A stretch of DNA of 64,000 nt. Origin: Isoetes taiwanensis (Eukaryota; Streptophyta; Lycopodiopsida; Isoetales; Isoetaceae). The stretch lies in contig JAJEKV010000075.1 in the NCBI GenBank assembly GCA_021234155.1, positions 186,001 to 250,000 of the forward strand, read 5' to 3'. Shown here in pieces: positions 23,546 through 35,437 of the stretch (position 1 is the stretch's first letter; the number at the start of each line of letters is the position of its first letter). The notes under the pieces were generated by a model. The model did not search any database. It saw nothing but the letters and a program-made list of their open reading frames with translations, and was not told the DNA's origin. The position numbers and the translations under genes were made by a program.

Positions 23546-23572
23546 CTAGAAAATTGCCCACCTTCGGTGGGC
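23546..23572 (-). mobile_element. Helitron 3' terminus (hairpin plus CTAG)
   Basis: The minus strand has the stem GCCCACC, loop GAA and stem GGTGGGC (23572-23556), then AATTT TCTAG ending at 23546, followed by T. This is the canonical Helitron end with insertion between A and T. On the far side the copia frame resumes immediately, so the Helitron inserted into the copia. The body extends to the right of 23572; its 5' TC end was not identified and no Rep/helicase on the minus strand follows, so it is probably non-autonomous. Confidence 0.8.
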
Positions 23573-24942
23573 AGTCCATGTGATTGTAGACAAAGAATGT
23601 AAGAAATAGTTGCAGAATCACTAAAATATATTATTTGTACGTTATGGAAAGGTATTGTGATAAATAGAAACTTGTAAAGATCCAAGGCAAAGAGCGAAGG
23701 CCCAATAGGTAATTTGACCATTCTTTTTCTTCGGTTCAAAGACGCATGTTTTGTATCCAATGGCATGCGACGCTGTAGGATGAGGGTCGGCCATGGGGGC
23801 AGAGTGAAAGCGGGACCATTCGAATGAAAAGTATAGATGTGTGGCACGTTTTCAAACAAAAAAACATATGTGGCCCCTTCATTTAATTGGGCGGTCCATG
23901 TGGTTGGGTAGCAATCTTTTTATATTTTGGTGATATTCCACGTAAGTAATTGTTACTTATGTTTAACCCTTTCATACACATATAGTTGAACCAACTGTGA
24001 AGTTGGCAGCATAGTTTTGCGTAAGGTAATTAGTGTTTTATTGTATTTGTAGCTAGAGATATATCTAGATAGGCATAATATGTACTGAAGATATCATTGG
24101 GCAAATGTTCAACGATATGGCAGAGATGGAATGAAGTGGTTAGAATGTTTTAGGCATATTAAAGATTCTTCTACATAGACGCTTACTATTACGCCACTGA
24201 AGATATATGAATGCATTGTAGAATCAGTCTGCATTTCTGATTGGCTGCTCTATGTTCTTATAGTTCTAATATAAGGTCGAAAGGCACATGTTTTAGAGGC
24301 ATGCAAAACCACTTCATTCAAAGAAAGCAAGGGGAAAATAATTGAATGTAAGCAACATATATAATTGATAATAACATAATTTTGAATCGTTTGGCCTACG
24401 ATTTACTTGATTGTATGAAAGGATCTTCATTGCATTTCTTGCAGAACAAACTTGAAGATCATTAGGTTTTTTTTGGCGGCATATAATTGAGGAAGATCAA
24501 GAAAAGAATTGCAAGCAGTTGTAAGTGGATTGATATACGTTGTGTTGATGTTGTACCACAATATTACTTGGTGAACTATAAAAGTTGACGGTTGAGTTAA
24601 GTATTTGAGAGTTTAAATATTCGATATAAATGGCTAGGTTTACCTTTGAATAAGATGGTTTACATTGTGTGTTGCTTCATTCTGGCAATAGATGAAGTCT
24701 CTTGATTGGTGTGGATAGAAATATTGGGGGTGAATATCTTTTCATTGTTTAGTAGAGTGCCTTGTTCGGATGTCTCTTCAATGTAGATTTTGACACCGCT
24801 CCTTGAGGTGCATCTAGATAGAGCAACGAAATGTGGCTATGCCATAAAGAAAGATCTAAAGTACGCATCTAAAACATAGAAAATAAAAAAAGGATGTGGC
24901 TAAAGTCTTCTAAAAATTCCATAGAGAAAAGAATAGAATGGT
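23573..24942. other. Non-coding stretch, probable Helitron interior
   Basis: AT-rich with no recognisable protein domain on either strand. The copia integrase that should follow on the minus strand is not visible. A partial echo of the Helitron end (GGGCGGTCCATGTGGTTG) occurs near 23890. Otherwise nothing is recognised. Confidence 0.4.
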
Positions 24943-25430
24943 TTTTATTGTCCACGGAGACCAGTCGGCTTATGGGATCCAATAAGAGAGTACAACAGAT
25001 TTATTACTGTCCGGGTTAAAAAACCCCCGCCCCAAAAGATTTTAGAAGGAAAAACCGTGGCAGTAATAAGAGTGCTATTAAACTGTACAAATGTACATAT
25101 TGTGTAATACACATACAAGTCAGACGAGTGTTCAGGGACATAGCTGATCTTGCATATCCATGACCTCCTGAAGATATGATCCCAACATCTCTACTGAAGC
25201 TATGTTCAGTATCATATGTAGCGGCTGGCCAGGCTTGACCAACTCAGCATAACATGCCCCAGTTTGATCATATGCCGGACAACTGTGGAGGGTATGGCAT
25301 TCATCCTCAAAGGCTCCCATTTGGTAGTATTGACAAAGCCTTTGAGGATGGAGGCTTCGACGAGGGAGCGTCGAACTTTGGAGAGTCATATGAACCTCAA
25401 CATGATGGGACCCAAGTCATCCATAGGCTC
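24943..25430 (-). mobile_element. LINE 3' end with zinc-finger tail and (ATTCT)n end
   Basis: The minus strand reads LGSHHVEV, then LCQYYQMGAFEDECHTLHSC (25132-25389). This is a Cys/His zinc-binding tail found after the RT in endonuclease-type LINEs, followed by a 3' UTR and the shared end TCTCCGTGGACAATAAA, then CATTCTATTC at 24943. The element is 5'-truncated near 25430. It belongs to the same family as the longer copy at 39.6-45.0 kb. Confidence 0.8.
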
Positions 25431-25529
25431 GGCTAAGGCTTGATTCATGTATTCCATTGCTTCTTATAAAAAACAGAAGAATATGGCATTAATGTAGTTC
25501 ATAGAGTTACAATAATTACATACACGTAC

Positions 25530-26345
25530 ATTGACATTCCCGTAATATGGGACAGTTCCCTCTTCGTATAACTGTTGATATAGATAAACAGCTCCACGAG
25601 TAGTGGCTATATGTACGTGGTCCTTGCTAGGAGGAACTCATATAGCCAGTACTATGACAATATGACGAGTATTAGCTAATGACATTTAAAGTTCTCATTA
25701 AAGTTAATGAGAACTATTTTATAGCTCTTACGAATCTATGGTGAAACCCTTTCCGACCGTCGGAGCCCAAGTGAGACGGAATTTGTTTACTTGAAGTTGC
25801 TTTCGCAGTCTGTTCTGTATGATTCTTCAGAGGATCCTTTGCATGTTCGAAAGTGATCTGATTGCAAGGCACACAACATGATCACAATGAACAAATGGCA
25901 ACAAAAATAAAAAATACTTTGATATCTTCCTTATGGAGATGAAACGGTTTAGGGACTTTTGACCAATCGCCTCCAACGTTTTTGGCATCCGACTTCAATT
26001 TATCAATCACTCTTTGCCTTTGATATAAATCGATAGATCAACACAATATTAAAAAAATAAAAATAAGACTATGACTAAGTCATGTACCTCCTTTTTCGTT
26101 GAAGCTCGCCCATCATCGAAAGGAGCTTCTTCCAGTTAAAGCTCTTCGCTTTTTCTATCTCTGGGAAACAATCTTTCATTTTATATTTGACGCTCTCTAT
26201 TTCGCGGTGGTCATAAGCGCCAGGCCACTCTCCTAGACCACCGGGAGGCCATAAACGAGAGATATTGTTTGAAACTGCGTCCCTCAATGTAGTATAAAAG
26301 ACACTTCCCGAGTCATCCTTTTTAGGAAGATTGTCCCTGGAGCAT
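25530..26345 (-). CDS. Possible multi-exon gene of unknown family
   Basis: The minus strand offers open exons that join at standard sites. About 26345-26088 (contains ISRLWPPGGLGEWPGAYDHR and KDCFPEIEKAKSFNWKKLL) ends at G|GTACATG. 26017-25918 is exactly 100 nt (QRVIDKLKSDAKNVGGDW, then WSKVPKPFHLHKEDIK) between an AAAG acceptor and a GTATTTT donor, keeping frame. 25857 to about 25732 (ITFEHAKDPLKNHTEQTAK) runs between ATCAG and GTAAGAG. A further open stretch at 25640-25530 (HVHIATTRGAVYLYQQLYEE) may be the next exon. I do not recognise the protein; the SKQIPSHLGSDG region vaguely recalls En/Spm-type plant transposase exons. It lies between LINE copies and may be a transposon gene or a truncated host gene. 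Confidence 0.42.
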
Positions 26346-26384
26346 AAATGGTGGGCCTATAAAAGCGTGTTTATGTCTACCGTC

Positions 26385-27450
26385 ACAGCCAGATGAACGG
26401 CTATCCAAGATGGCTTTATCCCAATCCATGACGTCAGGATGGTATCGAGAGGTAACTTCATGGGCAGAGAGATGGGGAATATCTCTACATCAGCTACCAG
26501 ATACTGATCTGGGTGCCAGAGATCTAGTGCAGACTAGAGTTGTTGAGTAGCTTTGGGCAGAGAAGGGTTCACGAATGGTCAGCTATATCTCAAACGTAAA
26601 TCCATTATTGGTATATTCAGAGCAAAACTACCTGAAAGCTAGTATCCCCAGACATTTAAAACAATGCATAGCAAGATACAGGACAAGCTCTCACAGGTTA
26701 CATGTGGTCGAAGACCCCAAAAGAAGAACGACACTGCAAGGTATGTGAATTGAACACTGTGGAAGATGAAACCCATGCTTTTTTACATTGCCCAAAATAT
26801 GAGGAGATTCATGATAGATTCTGTGTAAAAGAGGCTGATTTTTTCTCTTTGTTAGATAGAGACCCAATGGAGCTTGGTTGTAGAAGCACATCGCTCTCTG
26901 GTATTGAAACTATGAGCCAAAAAACGCATGTATATTTTCGCTCCATGGCCTTCAAGGTCCAAAGTGGGCTCGAGAGCTGTTGGATAGGCATATTCACCCC
27001 TTATTCCTTAATCTACACCGTACGTAAAGTTCCTCATTTGTGGGGTATGCAAGTACAAAATTTGCTATACTGTATAACAAGATTCGAAAATACTATAAGA
27101 TTTCAAGCGGAATACTATATGGTGTTGATTTCAGATGCGTAAAAAAATACAATTATGAGGGCTCTCGCTGCCCCTACGCCACCCGGTGTGAATATGCACC
27201 CAAACCAAAGGGGGTTTAAGGGGGATTCTAATTTAAATGTGTTGGACTCAATGGTTGTGTTAATTAATGTCAATGGTAGTTATGTGTTGGTTGTTAATGT
27301 CAATGGTTGTTATGTGTTGGGGATTTAATTTTTATATGTTGGATGTTAATAGTTTGTGTTGCAAAAATTTTTTTTGCCCCTTCGGTCTTAAGGACCCGCA
27401 AGTGACAAAAATTTTAGAATTCAAAACGAGAAAAAAACTAGAATTCATTT
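26385..27450 (+). mobile_element. 5'-truncated LINE, C-terminal part and 3' UTR
   Basis: Plus-strand frames show SWAERWGISLHQLP, then ARYRTSSHRLHV and KVCELNTVEDETHAFLHCPK (26702-26830). These are the post-RT region and zinc-binding tail of an endonuclease-type LINE. The 3' UTR from about 26985 repeats at 28285-28660. No (ATTCT)n end is seen, so it differs from the family at 24943. Confidence 0.78.
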
Positions 27451-28280
27451 GAGGCTTTTCATCACTGTAGCTTTTTGAATTTGATCACAATAAAACAAAT
27501 AGAACATAAGTAAAAGTTACCATAAAGATAGAGCAGATTGATCCCATTATTCGAAAGTCATAAAGTTTGCAACACCCATACACAAACATTTTTCAAACTG
27601 GAATTTAACGGCTGACCTTTGGCCTCCATGGATTCTTGTAGTGAGAAACCAAAGTGGGAAACTTTTTCGCTTATTAGCACAAGGATCTAGAAGCCTTGGA
27701 AACATATCCATATCATACGCTATCAAAAAGATCTCGGAGACAACTTTCCAACGCAATAAAAATCATCTCAAACAGAGCTCTGGATCAAAAGTTATGATAA
27801 GAAATGTATTGTATTGCGGGAAAGCGCACTACATGTGCCCTTCAAGTGCCATTATGCACCACACACACAAAAAGAGGGCTTTTGTTGTGAGCCATTGGTT
27901 GTTGACCATTGGAAAAAAAGACTAAAATCAATGGCCCTTCATGTGCCCATTATGCACCACACGCACAAAAAAAGGGCTTTTGTTGTGAGCCATTGGTTGT
28001 TGACCATTGAAAAAAAAAAGAGGCTAAAATCAATGGCGAGAAATGGTGCACTCTAGATGTACGATTAGTACATCCATTTGAATACATCACGAAATCATAG
28101 GAAAACCTTAGTGAAAAGCGTACAAAAACACAAAGAAAACCCCCTGTTATTATGCTACATATACAACCAATACATAATTACCATTAACATTATTAACACA
28201 AACCATTGCATTCAATGCATTTAAATTAAAATCCCCCGAAACCCCTTTGGTTTGGGTGCATATTCACACGGGGTTACTCG
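27165..28280. repeat. Inverted repeat with GGTGTGAATATGCACCC ends
   Basis: The word GGTGTGAATATGCACCC followed by about 110 bp (27178-27330) recurs inverted at 28150-28275 and direct at 28493-28620. The first and second copies face each other, enclosing about 1 kb. The simplest reading is three copies of one LINE 3' UTR, two direct and one inverted, rather than a single transposon with terminal inverted repeats. Confidence 0.6.
27862..28172. repeat. Dispersed repeat, shared with 36404-36592
   Basis: The run AGGGCTTTTGTTGTGAGCC through AAACCCCCTGTTATTATGC is found again at 36404-36592 with small differences. Within this copy a segment of about 90 bp (GGGCTTTTGTTGTGAGCCAT... and CTAAAATCAATGG) is tandemly doubled at about 27866-28035. 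It contains GATGTACGATTAGTACATC, a short palindrome. No coding potential. Confidence 0.75.
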
Positions 28281-28284
28281 GGCA

Positions 28285-28660
28285 ACAGAGAGCTGATGGA
28301 TGGGCATATTTGCCCTTTATTCCAAGATCCGGGACCGCACATAGCGATCCTCGTTTGTGGGGTATGCATCTACAAGTTTTATATACTATATATTAAGGTT
28401 TGCAAAATACTATAAGGTTTGAGAGAATGTACTTAATGGTGTTAATTTTGTACATGTATTGTAAATTTTGGGGCTCTCGGCCCCTAATGAACCCCCGGTG
28501 TGAATATGCACCCAAACCAAAGGGGTTTTGAGGGGATTTTAATTTAAATGCATTGAATGCAATGGTTTGTGTTAATAATGTTAATGGTAATTATGTATTG
28601 GTTGTTATATCAAAAAAAATTTTGGGTCCTTCGGGCCCTAACAAAAGGAAAAATAGAAAA
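28285..28660 (+). mobile_element. LINE 3' UTR copy
   Basis: This is a direct repeat of 26985-27420 beginning GATGGATGGGCATATTTGCCC and passing through TGTGGGGTATGCA, GGGCTCTCGGCCCC and the GGTGTGAATATGCACCC word. It is a 5'-truncated copy of the LINE at 26385-27450, abutting an inverted piece of the same UTR. Confidence 0.65.
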
Positions 28661-29667
28661 ACTTTAAAGGCATGTAATTCAAGAGATTGTATAAAACATC
28701 AAGGACATTACATTACATTTTCATTTATTACAATGCATTTTTAGCTGAAATAGTTTGTTGCAATGTGACCATTCATCTGAATATGACAATGTTTTATGTT
28801 AGAAACATTTGAAATGCACAAATGGCCATCCAACAAGTCCATAGCAAGAATGATGTGGCCATCCAGCGGGTATATACCATGAGTGGAGTTGCCTTTTTGA
28901 GTTTCTTAGAAATGAACATTTAACATTAAAATAAAATAAGAATCAATTCAGTTAAAATATTGACAAATTGCAGAAAGGATCTCAGTAAATATTCGGGCAC
29001 TTCTGATATATATGCCAGAATGCTTTGGCTTCAAAAGCATTGCTGCAACTCACCTACTTTTGCAATGTACCAGAAGTAGACGAATTCTTCACGATTAACT
29101 TTTATCAATCTAGCTTGATTGAAGAGAAAAGGTAGTGCACAAAATAGAAAGAGGTTAGGAACCCAACTGTGCCCGTTGCAAGCATTATGGCAAATACCAT
29201 CATGAGGCACCTGTGCTGTTACTACTCCAAAGCAGGAAATTGAGCACAGTGAGTATAAAAAATGTTATACCAGGAAAGAAACATGCAACTTTCCAAGCTT
29301 CACTTTGTTAAAGTGCTTCACTGAGAGGCTGTCTTCCTACTTTCTTTTCCCTTCCAGTTCATTCTTGGAATCCACAAAGCTGATCATGTATCACGGTTGT
29401 TTACAACACTTATAATTCCCAAATGCAAGCACCAAAAGAACAATGCAATAGTTTTCCAAGCAACATTGCAAAAAAGTAGCTCGTTTTTGCAAACAAATCC
29501 CATGAAGGATGATGCAATTACCTCCTTAATTAAAAACTTTGTGGAAAGAAATGCCGGGATCCTAGTGGCATATATATGTACATTAGCATTCTTGGATGAA
29601 CTCTTAACTGGATAACCTTGGGTAAGTATGCTAAAGCCTGAAAAACTTTAAAAACATTGGAAGTTTC
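28661..29667. other. Non-coding stretch, nothing recognised
   Basis: AT-rich, only short frames, no terminal repeats or RNA genes seen on either strand. Confidence 0.4.
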
Positions 29668-30548
29668 TAGAGCCTAGTTGCACTCAATCAACACCACCAA
29701 ACAACCATGCTGAGAATGAATGAGCCAGGTGGCCCTCCCCTTTATTCTAAAATAGTGTTACAAATACTTTATCACATCCAATAATCCCTCATGCACACCG
29801 GCCTTTTTGGGCATACAAAAGGCATCAAACTGCCGCAAAGAGATTTTTGAAACTCAATAAGTTTTACATGAACTATATGCCCCCGCTACTAATGCCCAAT
29901 CGCGACCCCAACATGCCAAGACTCTAGCAAAACTCGAATGAAATCCTCCAAACGCTTGGCCCATAGTGAATCTTGAATCTTTAAGAACACCAGCATAGTC
30001 ACAAGTCCGATTCCACCTCCATCTCGAGCAAATCTGCAGAAAGAAAAACAACGGAACACCTGGCACTAGGACCTCAATCTTGGCACGAGGACCACTACAT
30101 CTTTGATACACAAGGGCTAACCAGCATAGCACAAGGGCCATCGACATCATCTGAAATAAGCACCACAAATGATCCACTGCAATGCAAGTACAAGGCATGA
30201 AGACCTTACCACCCACTTAAATCCCACTCACTCGAGACTTAAAACTGTTCAACACCGTAATACTCGGCATGAGAGCCCCCAATCCATTATGCAAGAACCA
30301 TAACCAGATCTAGAAGTCGACAATGAAAAACCAAGACATCGACCCAAGGAAAACTTCAACAATACATGGCTAAACAACTTAAATAGGAAGGGGGAGGGTG
30401 GGACAAGGGACCACAAAGGGAGAGGCTCAAAGACGGCTGATGGGAATGAAAGAGACGCAAAAGGCTATAAATACTCTAAGGGGAGTTCCCTCAACTAGCC
30501 TCAAGAAACGGATTTATCTGCTAATCTTGAAACGCAGATAAATCATAC
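29668..30548. repeat. Repeat unit, short copy, ending in a TATA-bearing block
   Basis: It starts with CTAGAGCCTAGTTGCACTC (29669) and about 30 further bases shared with 30549. It ends with a block of about 150 bp (30398-30548) containing CTATAAATACTC, shared with 35286-35437. The next copy of the start word abuts directly at 30549, so two units lie head to tail. No protein is recognised; a minus-strand 120-codon frame at 29854-30216 has no known motif. Confidence 0.55.
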
Positions 30549-33500
30549 TTCTAGAGCCTAGTTGCACTCAATCAACACCACCAAACAACCATGCTGAAAA
30601 AAGAGGCAGAAGATTAGTAAATCGAATGCCTGAAGAATTAAGGGTACAATGTCATCACTTAAAACAAAAGGGACAGTGAAAAATGAGCAACATAGTAGAA
30701 CCAAACAACTAAGAATACTAAAAGAGAGGTGAAAGGAAACTAAAGCTCTTCGCAACTCCAAGGTGTCTAAACTAAAGGATGTGATCACGACACAAAGAAA
30801 ACTTTCTAGCACACCACTATCTAAGGTAACCAAATCAATCAAAACCGGCAAATATCATAAATCGGAAAACTATAAAGGAGAAGAGAGAGCGATGAACAAA
30901 CACAAGGGGAACTCAAGAGTTAAAATAAAACCCAATTGAGGGAGCTGATAGAAAACCTATGAGGATAACAAACAAGACAAGATTACAACACGTAGAAAAA
31001 CACGACATATCTAGGCACAAGAGTCAATGATGCAAATCTGTACTCTCTAGAAATATATGAACCTGAAAAAGCCCAACATATTGAGGCACAAGGGCTCTGA
31101 CTCAACACTAGAACAACAAAACACCAAAATACAAGCCTAAATACAATACCTCGAAAAACTACAGGGACATGATCAAACCTCCAAAGACCACTCACCATGC
31201 AAACACGTGCCTGTTAACTAACATGCATTGAAACCTTGAACAAAGGACCTACTATGCTATGTCAAACTTAGAAACATGAATATCACTTCAAAAGAATGCA
31301 AAATTCGAAGAGATCAAGAAGTATGAATGAGTGAAGAGAAAAACCTAAAAGAACAATAAGGACTCTGGAAAATGAGTTAAACCAACCTTAACCAACAAAT
31401 GGAGGCTAGTCGTGCTAATTTACTCGAAGGAGGTAAATCTAGACAAACTTGGAATAACAAAAACTGCACACGAAAGTTGGCAAGTCTAGATCGAAGCTGA
31501 TGGCTCTGGAGTTGCAACAATATAGTCACATCTACAAATTAATATTCTTGTCTACCTGTCAAACATTAGCGGTGCCAAACATCCAAAGCAAACCTAGAAC
31601 TTCCCTAATAAGTGCAAGAACAACACTTCCTTAGACCATTACCTCGAATGTACCTCATGGAGCTTGCCTATTGGCTTTCTTTTTCCATTATCAAACCCAT
31701 TGGAGCTCAAGCCGCAACTTTGATAAACCAATAACAACTATACCAGCCTATGATATGGTGTTTCCAGGAAGGCATATACACATTTTCAACTCTAGATAAC
31801 GCTCTACAGTTATGGAATACTCATTGATATCTAAAAAAGAATAAAACATCAAATAACATGAGAAAAATAAGTAAAACTACACATGCCCATAAGTCTACAA
31901 AATCGTAAAGTCCCAAGGTAGTTTGCACCAAATATATGAAGTATAACAATTCTAGGGTACTACATACTCTTAGAAAAATGCCAAACCAAGGAGTGCAACT
32001 AGGCTCTAGAAGTCATGCAACCAAAGCTAAAAATTGTTGCAATGGATTAAAAATTTGGGGGGTGACATATGTTGGAATTATCTCTTGCACGCACAAGTCA
32101 ACAAAGATGCAAGTAAAAAACGACTAAGAGCTCCAAACCGTGATAGGCAAATCAAATAAGTTTCACGGACTAAAAAGTTAGAATGACCTAAAGACTAACC
32201 TTATCATTCTTATCTAAAAACAAGATCAAAGGTTAAGGATGATTCCTCGAATTAAGAGAACATATGAAGAGAGCATATGGGTAAAGAAGCCCACATGTGA
32301 AGCCTGATGGTGCATAAAAAAGCTACGAGATGTGATTTGCGAAAGAGTAGAAAAAGAGTAGAAAAAAGATTTAGTTCATGTGACAGAGGTTACATAACTT
32401 TATCAAACAACAAGTATAGTTCAAGACGCTAGGATTGGTAGCAAGATGAAAGGAAAATAAAGTTCTCCAACCTGTAAAAAAGTATTTAAGGATTCAATCC
32501 AGAAGCTGCAGAGAACTTATACAATAGAAATACCTCGGATTCAAGAGGCCTCAACTAAGTAAAAGTCACCCATTACTTCGAATCAAGAAATTTGCCTCCA
32601 ACTTATAAAGTAGAAATACCTCGGATTCAAGAGGCCTCAAATAAGTAAAGGTCACCCATTCGACAAAAAAAAAGTAGAAATACTCCCAATCAAGAAGTTC
32701 TCCAACAAATATAGACGAACACATTTCGTATGCCTTGGTTCCAATCCCAAATGAAGTTTTAAATGATTGTTGATGCCTACAAGATCTGCCCTGTTGAACC
32801 TTCGTTGAACAGCTAATTAAGCCGCCATCATTGCTACAATAACTAAATTGTCATTCCAAAAAGGAGTCTGAATACCCCAAGCCATCTAAAACATGAGAAA
32901 TAGCTTATGTTTGAAAACTTGGTGACTAGGAAATCCATATCCAGAATGTAAGAAGTGAATACTCGAAGAAGTTGCAAACTCTCAGAAGTGTGCAAGCAAA
33001 TGCTTACCAAACATATGAACAAGAATATACGAAGTTGTAATGTATAATCAGGAATAGAATTGGAAAAACAACCAAAACTAGGACACGACTACATCTCAGG
33101 CTGTGACAATACAACAAACAAAACCCAATGGGGCAAGAATACAATTGGAAAGACGATCCATTACTTACAAGTAAGATTGTGACGAATGAGAAACAGAACC
33201 CAATGGGGATGGAAAACCAAACAATTCAAAATGCGACAGACATCAACAGTGTGGCCTAAAATAGAAGGGAAGGAAAAAGACAACTCTTGCACCACGACAA
33301 TTCACAACAGCAATAGGGCAACAACAATAGGACCTCGATGCATGTCTAACAATGCTAAATTGATCCCAATTTTGCTCACAAAGGTACTCCTCTCGAATAC
33401 CGCTTTAACTGAGAAATCTGCACTCAAAATGCTCATCTTTGGTCTTGGTAAAATCTTGCATGTAATCGAAAAAAATGAGAAAGCAAAGGGAATCATAAGA

Positions 33501-35437
33501 CCCGGGACTGTGGTGAGAAACATAAAGATATTGTACCGTAACACAAAATCTCTCCATGCAAAATGAATTGAAGGTAATACAAAGAACGGAACATGACTAA
33601 AATATTTGCAATTTAACTTAAATAACTCGAATCTCAACCAAACTAGTTCATATCAAACTACATAAGTATAAATGTCAAATCCAACCAAATAGATTAGCTC
33701 AGACTATTCTACCTCCGGCTAGAATCTAGATTAGAAAGCAATGGGCAAAATAGACTAGAAAAAAATAATGTTAAGCGTCGTGAGACAAGTAAGACCACAT
33801 TCCATCTTTCCTGAGAAAGAAAAGCATACTTAGCTTACCTTATCATACCTTACTACCGTGCTTATATGGCGTCCTCTAAATATCGCCTTAGGATTACCTT
33901 TTGCCGGCAATGTCGCCCTGCTTTGCCATGAGCAAAACAACAGCAAATGACCAAATTAGGTGTCCTGCCGTGAGTCACTAATCTAACTATAGTAACCAAC
34001 ATTTCTCTATCCTCCAATCGCACTAATTAAGACCTATAGGGGTGCATTACAAGGCGTAAAATAGATGGGAATATGTTGCACATATACGTAGTAGTGGTCC
34101 GATAGATTAAATAATAAGTTGCCTAGACATGCAGTAATTTCATTTATGCAACAAAGCCGGCCCACTAAAAAATGTGAATTACCAGCAGGATTGCGAACTT
34201 CTGAAGAAGCGAGTCTTTAGATCTGCAGTTCCTTGCCCAAATCCCGAAGTTTAGAGATTAATTTGAGCTTCACATATATAGCTTCCTTCTAATAATTTCA
34301 TGAAGCAAACAAAAAGTCTACAACAAATGGAAACTAACTTACCACATCATGTTTATGTGCTTTTGAGCCACGATCCTTCTACTCTTAGCAAGCCAACAAC
34401 GTGATCGGAAGCAAGACAAAGGCTGAGGAAGAAGCTAATTATATGAGCATTTAAATTAGGCTACTTACTTTTTAACCGGACCAAACGCCTCTGCTGCATC
34501 ACGAGATGGACGATATAGCTATGCACTTTTTTTCTCACGGCCCGCCGATTCATGATGAAAGACCACGCAATGAGCGGGCAGACTTGCACAAACACAATTC
34601 ACAAATCGAGGAAATTGAACGTACCGTGATAAATTGCAAGCTACTTGGTGTTCTTCCCAAAAGGTTCTATTTTTGTTTGAGACTTTCCGCTAAATGAATT
34701 TGGCCGATTCGATTGGTGCTTCATTGAAGAAGTGCAGCTATATCTACCAAATATCTTACAAACCTAACAAAATGAGAGGGGAAAAACTTCGGGACGTGTA
34801 AGAACTGTTGGACGAAAATGAAGAACAAAACTGCGGGGATAACACTTAGCATCATTTTGAACACATAAAGGCTTATCTAATCAATCGACCATATTATGGC
34901 GGCTAAAACTTAGTACCTTGGCGTTGGAGCATATAAACAACAAATACCTTGGTAGCGTTGTCGCATCACCGTGACCTGAAGGCTAGGGCTGAGTAGCTTG
35001 TGGAGTCCGAGCGACTTTGCTAGCGTAAACTAGATACTTCGATTAAGCCCAAACGGTCGACCCAAACCGTTAATAACGTCATACGTGCTTATGGAAGCAA
35101 GTGCTTGAGATCCTAAAATCGTCGGAAGAAATCAAAGGCGCAAAATAAAATGGTAGCTTCACAAACCCTAAGCTCCGGGGACCAAGCGAACAACAAATTA
35201 AGCGCAGATGAGGCATTACAAAAAGGCGAGACTCAAAGGCGTGACTCAAAAGCTCAAAAGAGAAGCACCTAAGAAAATTACAAAGCCTACAAGGGACCAC
35301 AAAGGGAGAGGCTCAAAACGGGCCGATGGGAATGAAAGAGACGAAAAGGCTATAAATACTCTAAGGGGAGTTCCTCAACTAGCCTCAAGAAGCCGGATTT
35401 ATCACGCTAATCTTGAAACGCAGATAAATCATACTTA
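30549..35437. repeat. Repeat unit, long copy, non-coding
   Basis: It starts with the same CTAGAGCCTAGTTGCACTC word and ends with the same TATA-bearing block as the short unit before it. An inverted copy of the start word, GAGTGCAACTAGGCTCTAG, lies at about 31989-32007, so 30547-32009 could be a separate piece with 23-bp inverted ends. The plus strand is rich in A and C with no recognisable gene over 4.9 kb. Internal direct repeats occur at 32520-32660 (TAGAAATACCTCGGATTC). Possibilities are a large non-autonomous retroelement derivative or a Helitron-like carrier. I cannot decide. Confidence 0.45.
35286..35437 (+). promoter_or_regulatory. TATA-bearing block, second copy
   Basis: GGCTATAAATACTCTAAGG followed within 80 bp by CTTGAAACGCAGATAAATC looks like a core promoter with start region. 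The same block with about 90% identity by eye lies at 30398-30548. After 35437 the two copies diverge completely. Confidence 0.4.

Noticed and set aside
27178-28275. Single DNA transposon with terminal inverted repeats
   Set aside because: A third, direct copy at 28493 continues the same LINE 3' UTR as 26985-27420, so separate LINE pieces explain the inverted ends better; no target duplication was seen.
29854-30216. 120-codon minus-strand frame as a real gene
   Set aside because: No recognisable domain, and it lies within a strand-biased repeat unit where long chance frames are expected.
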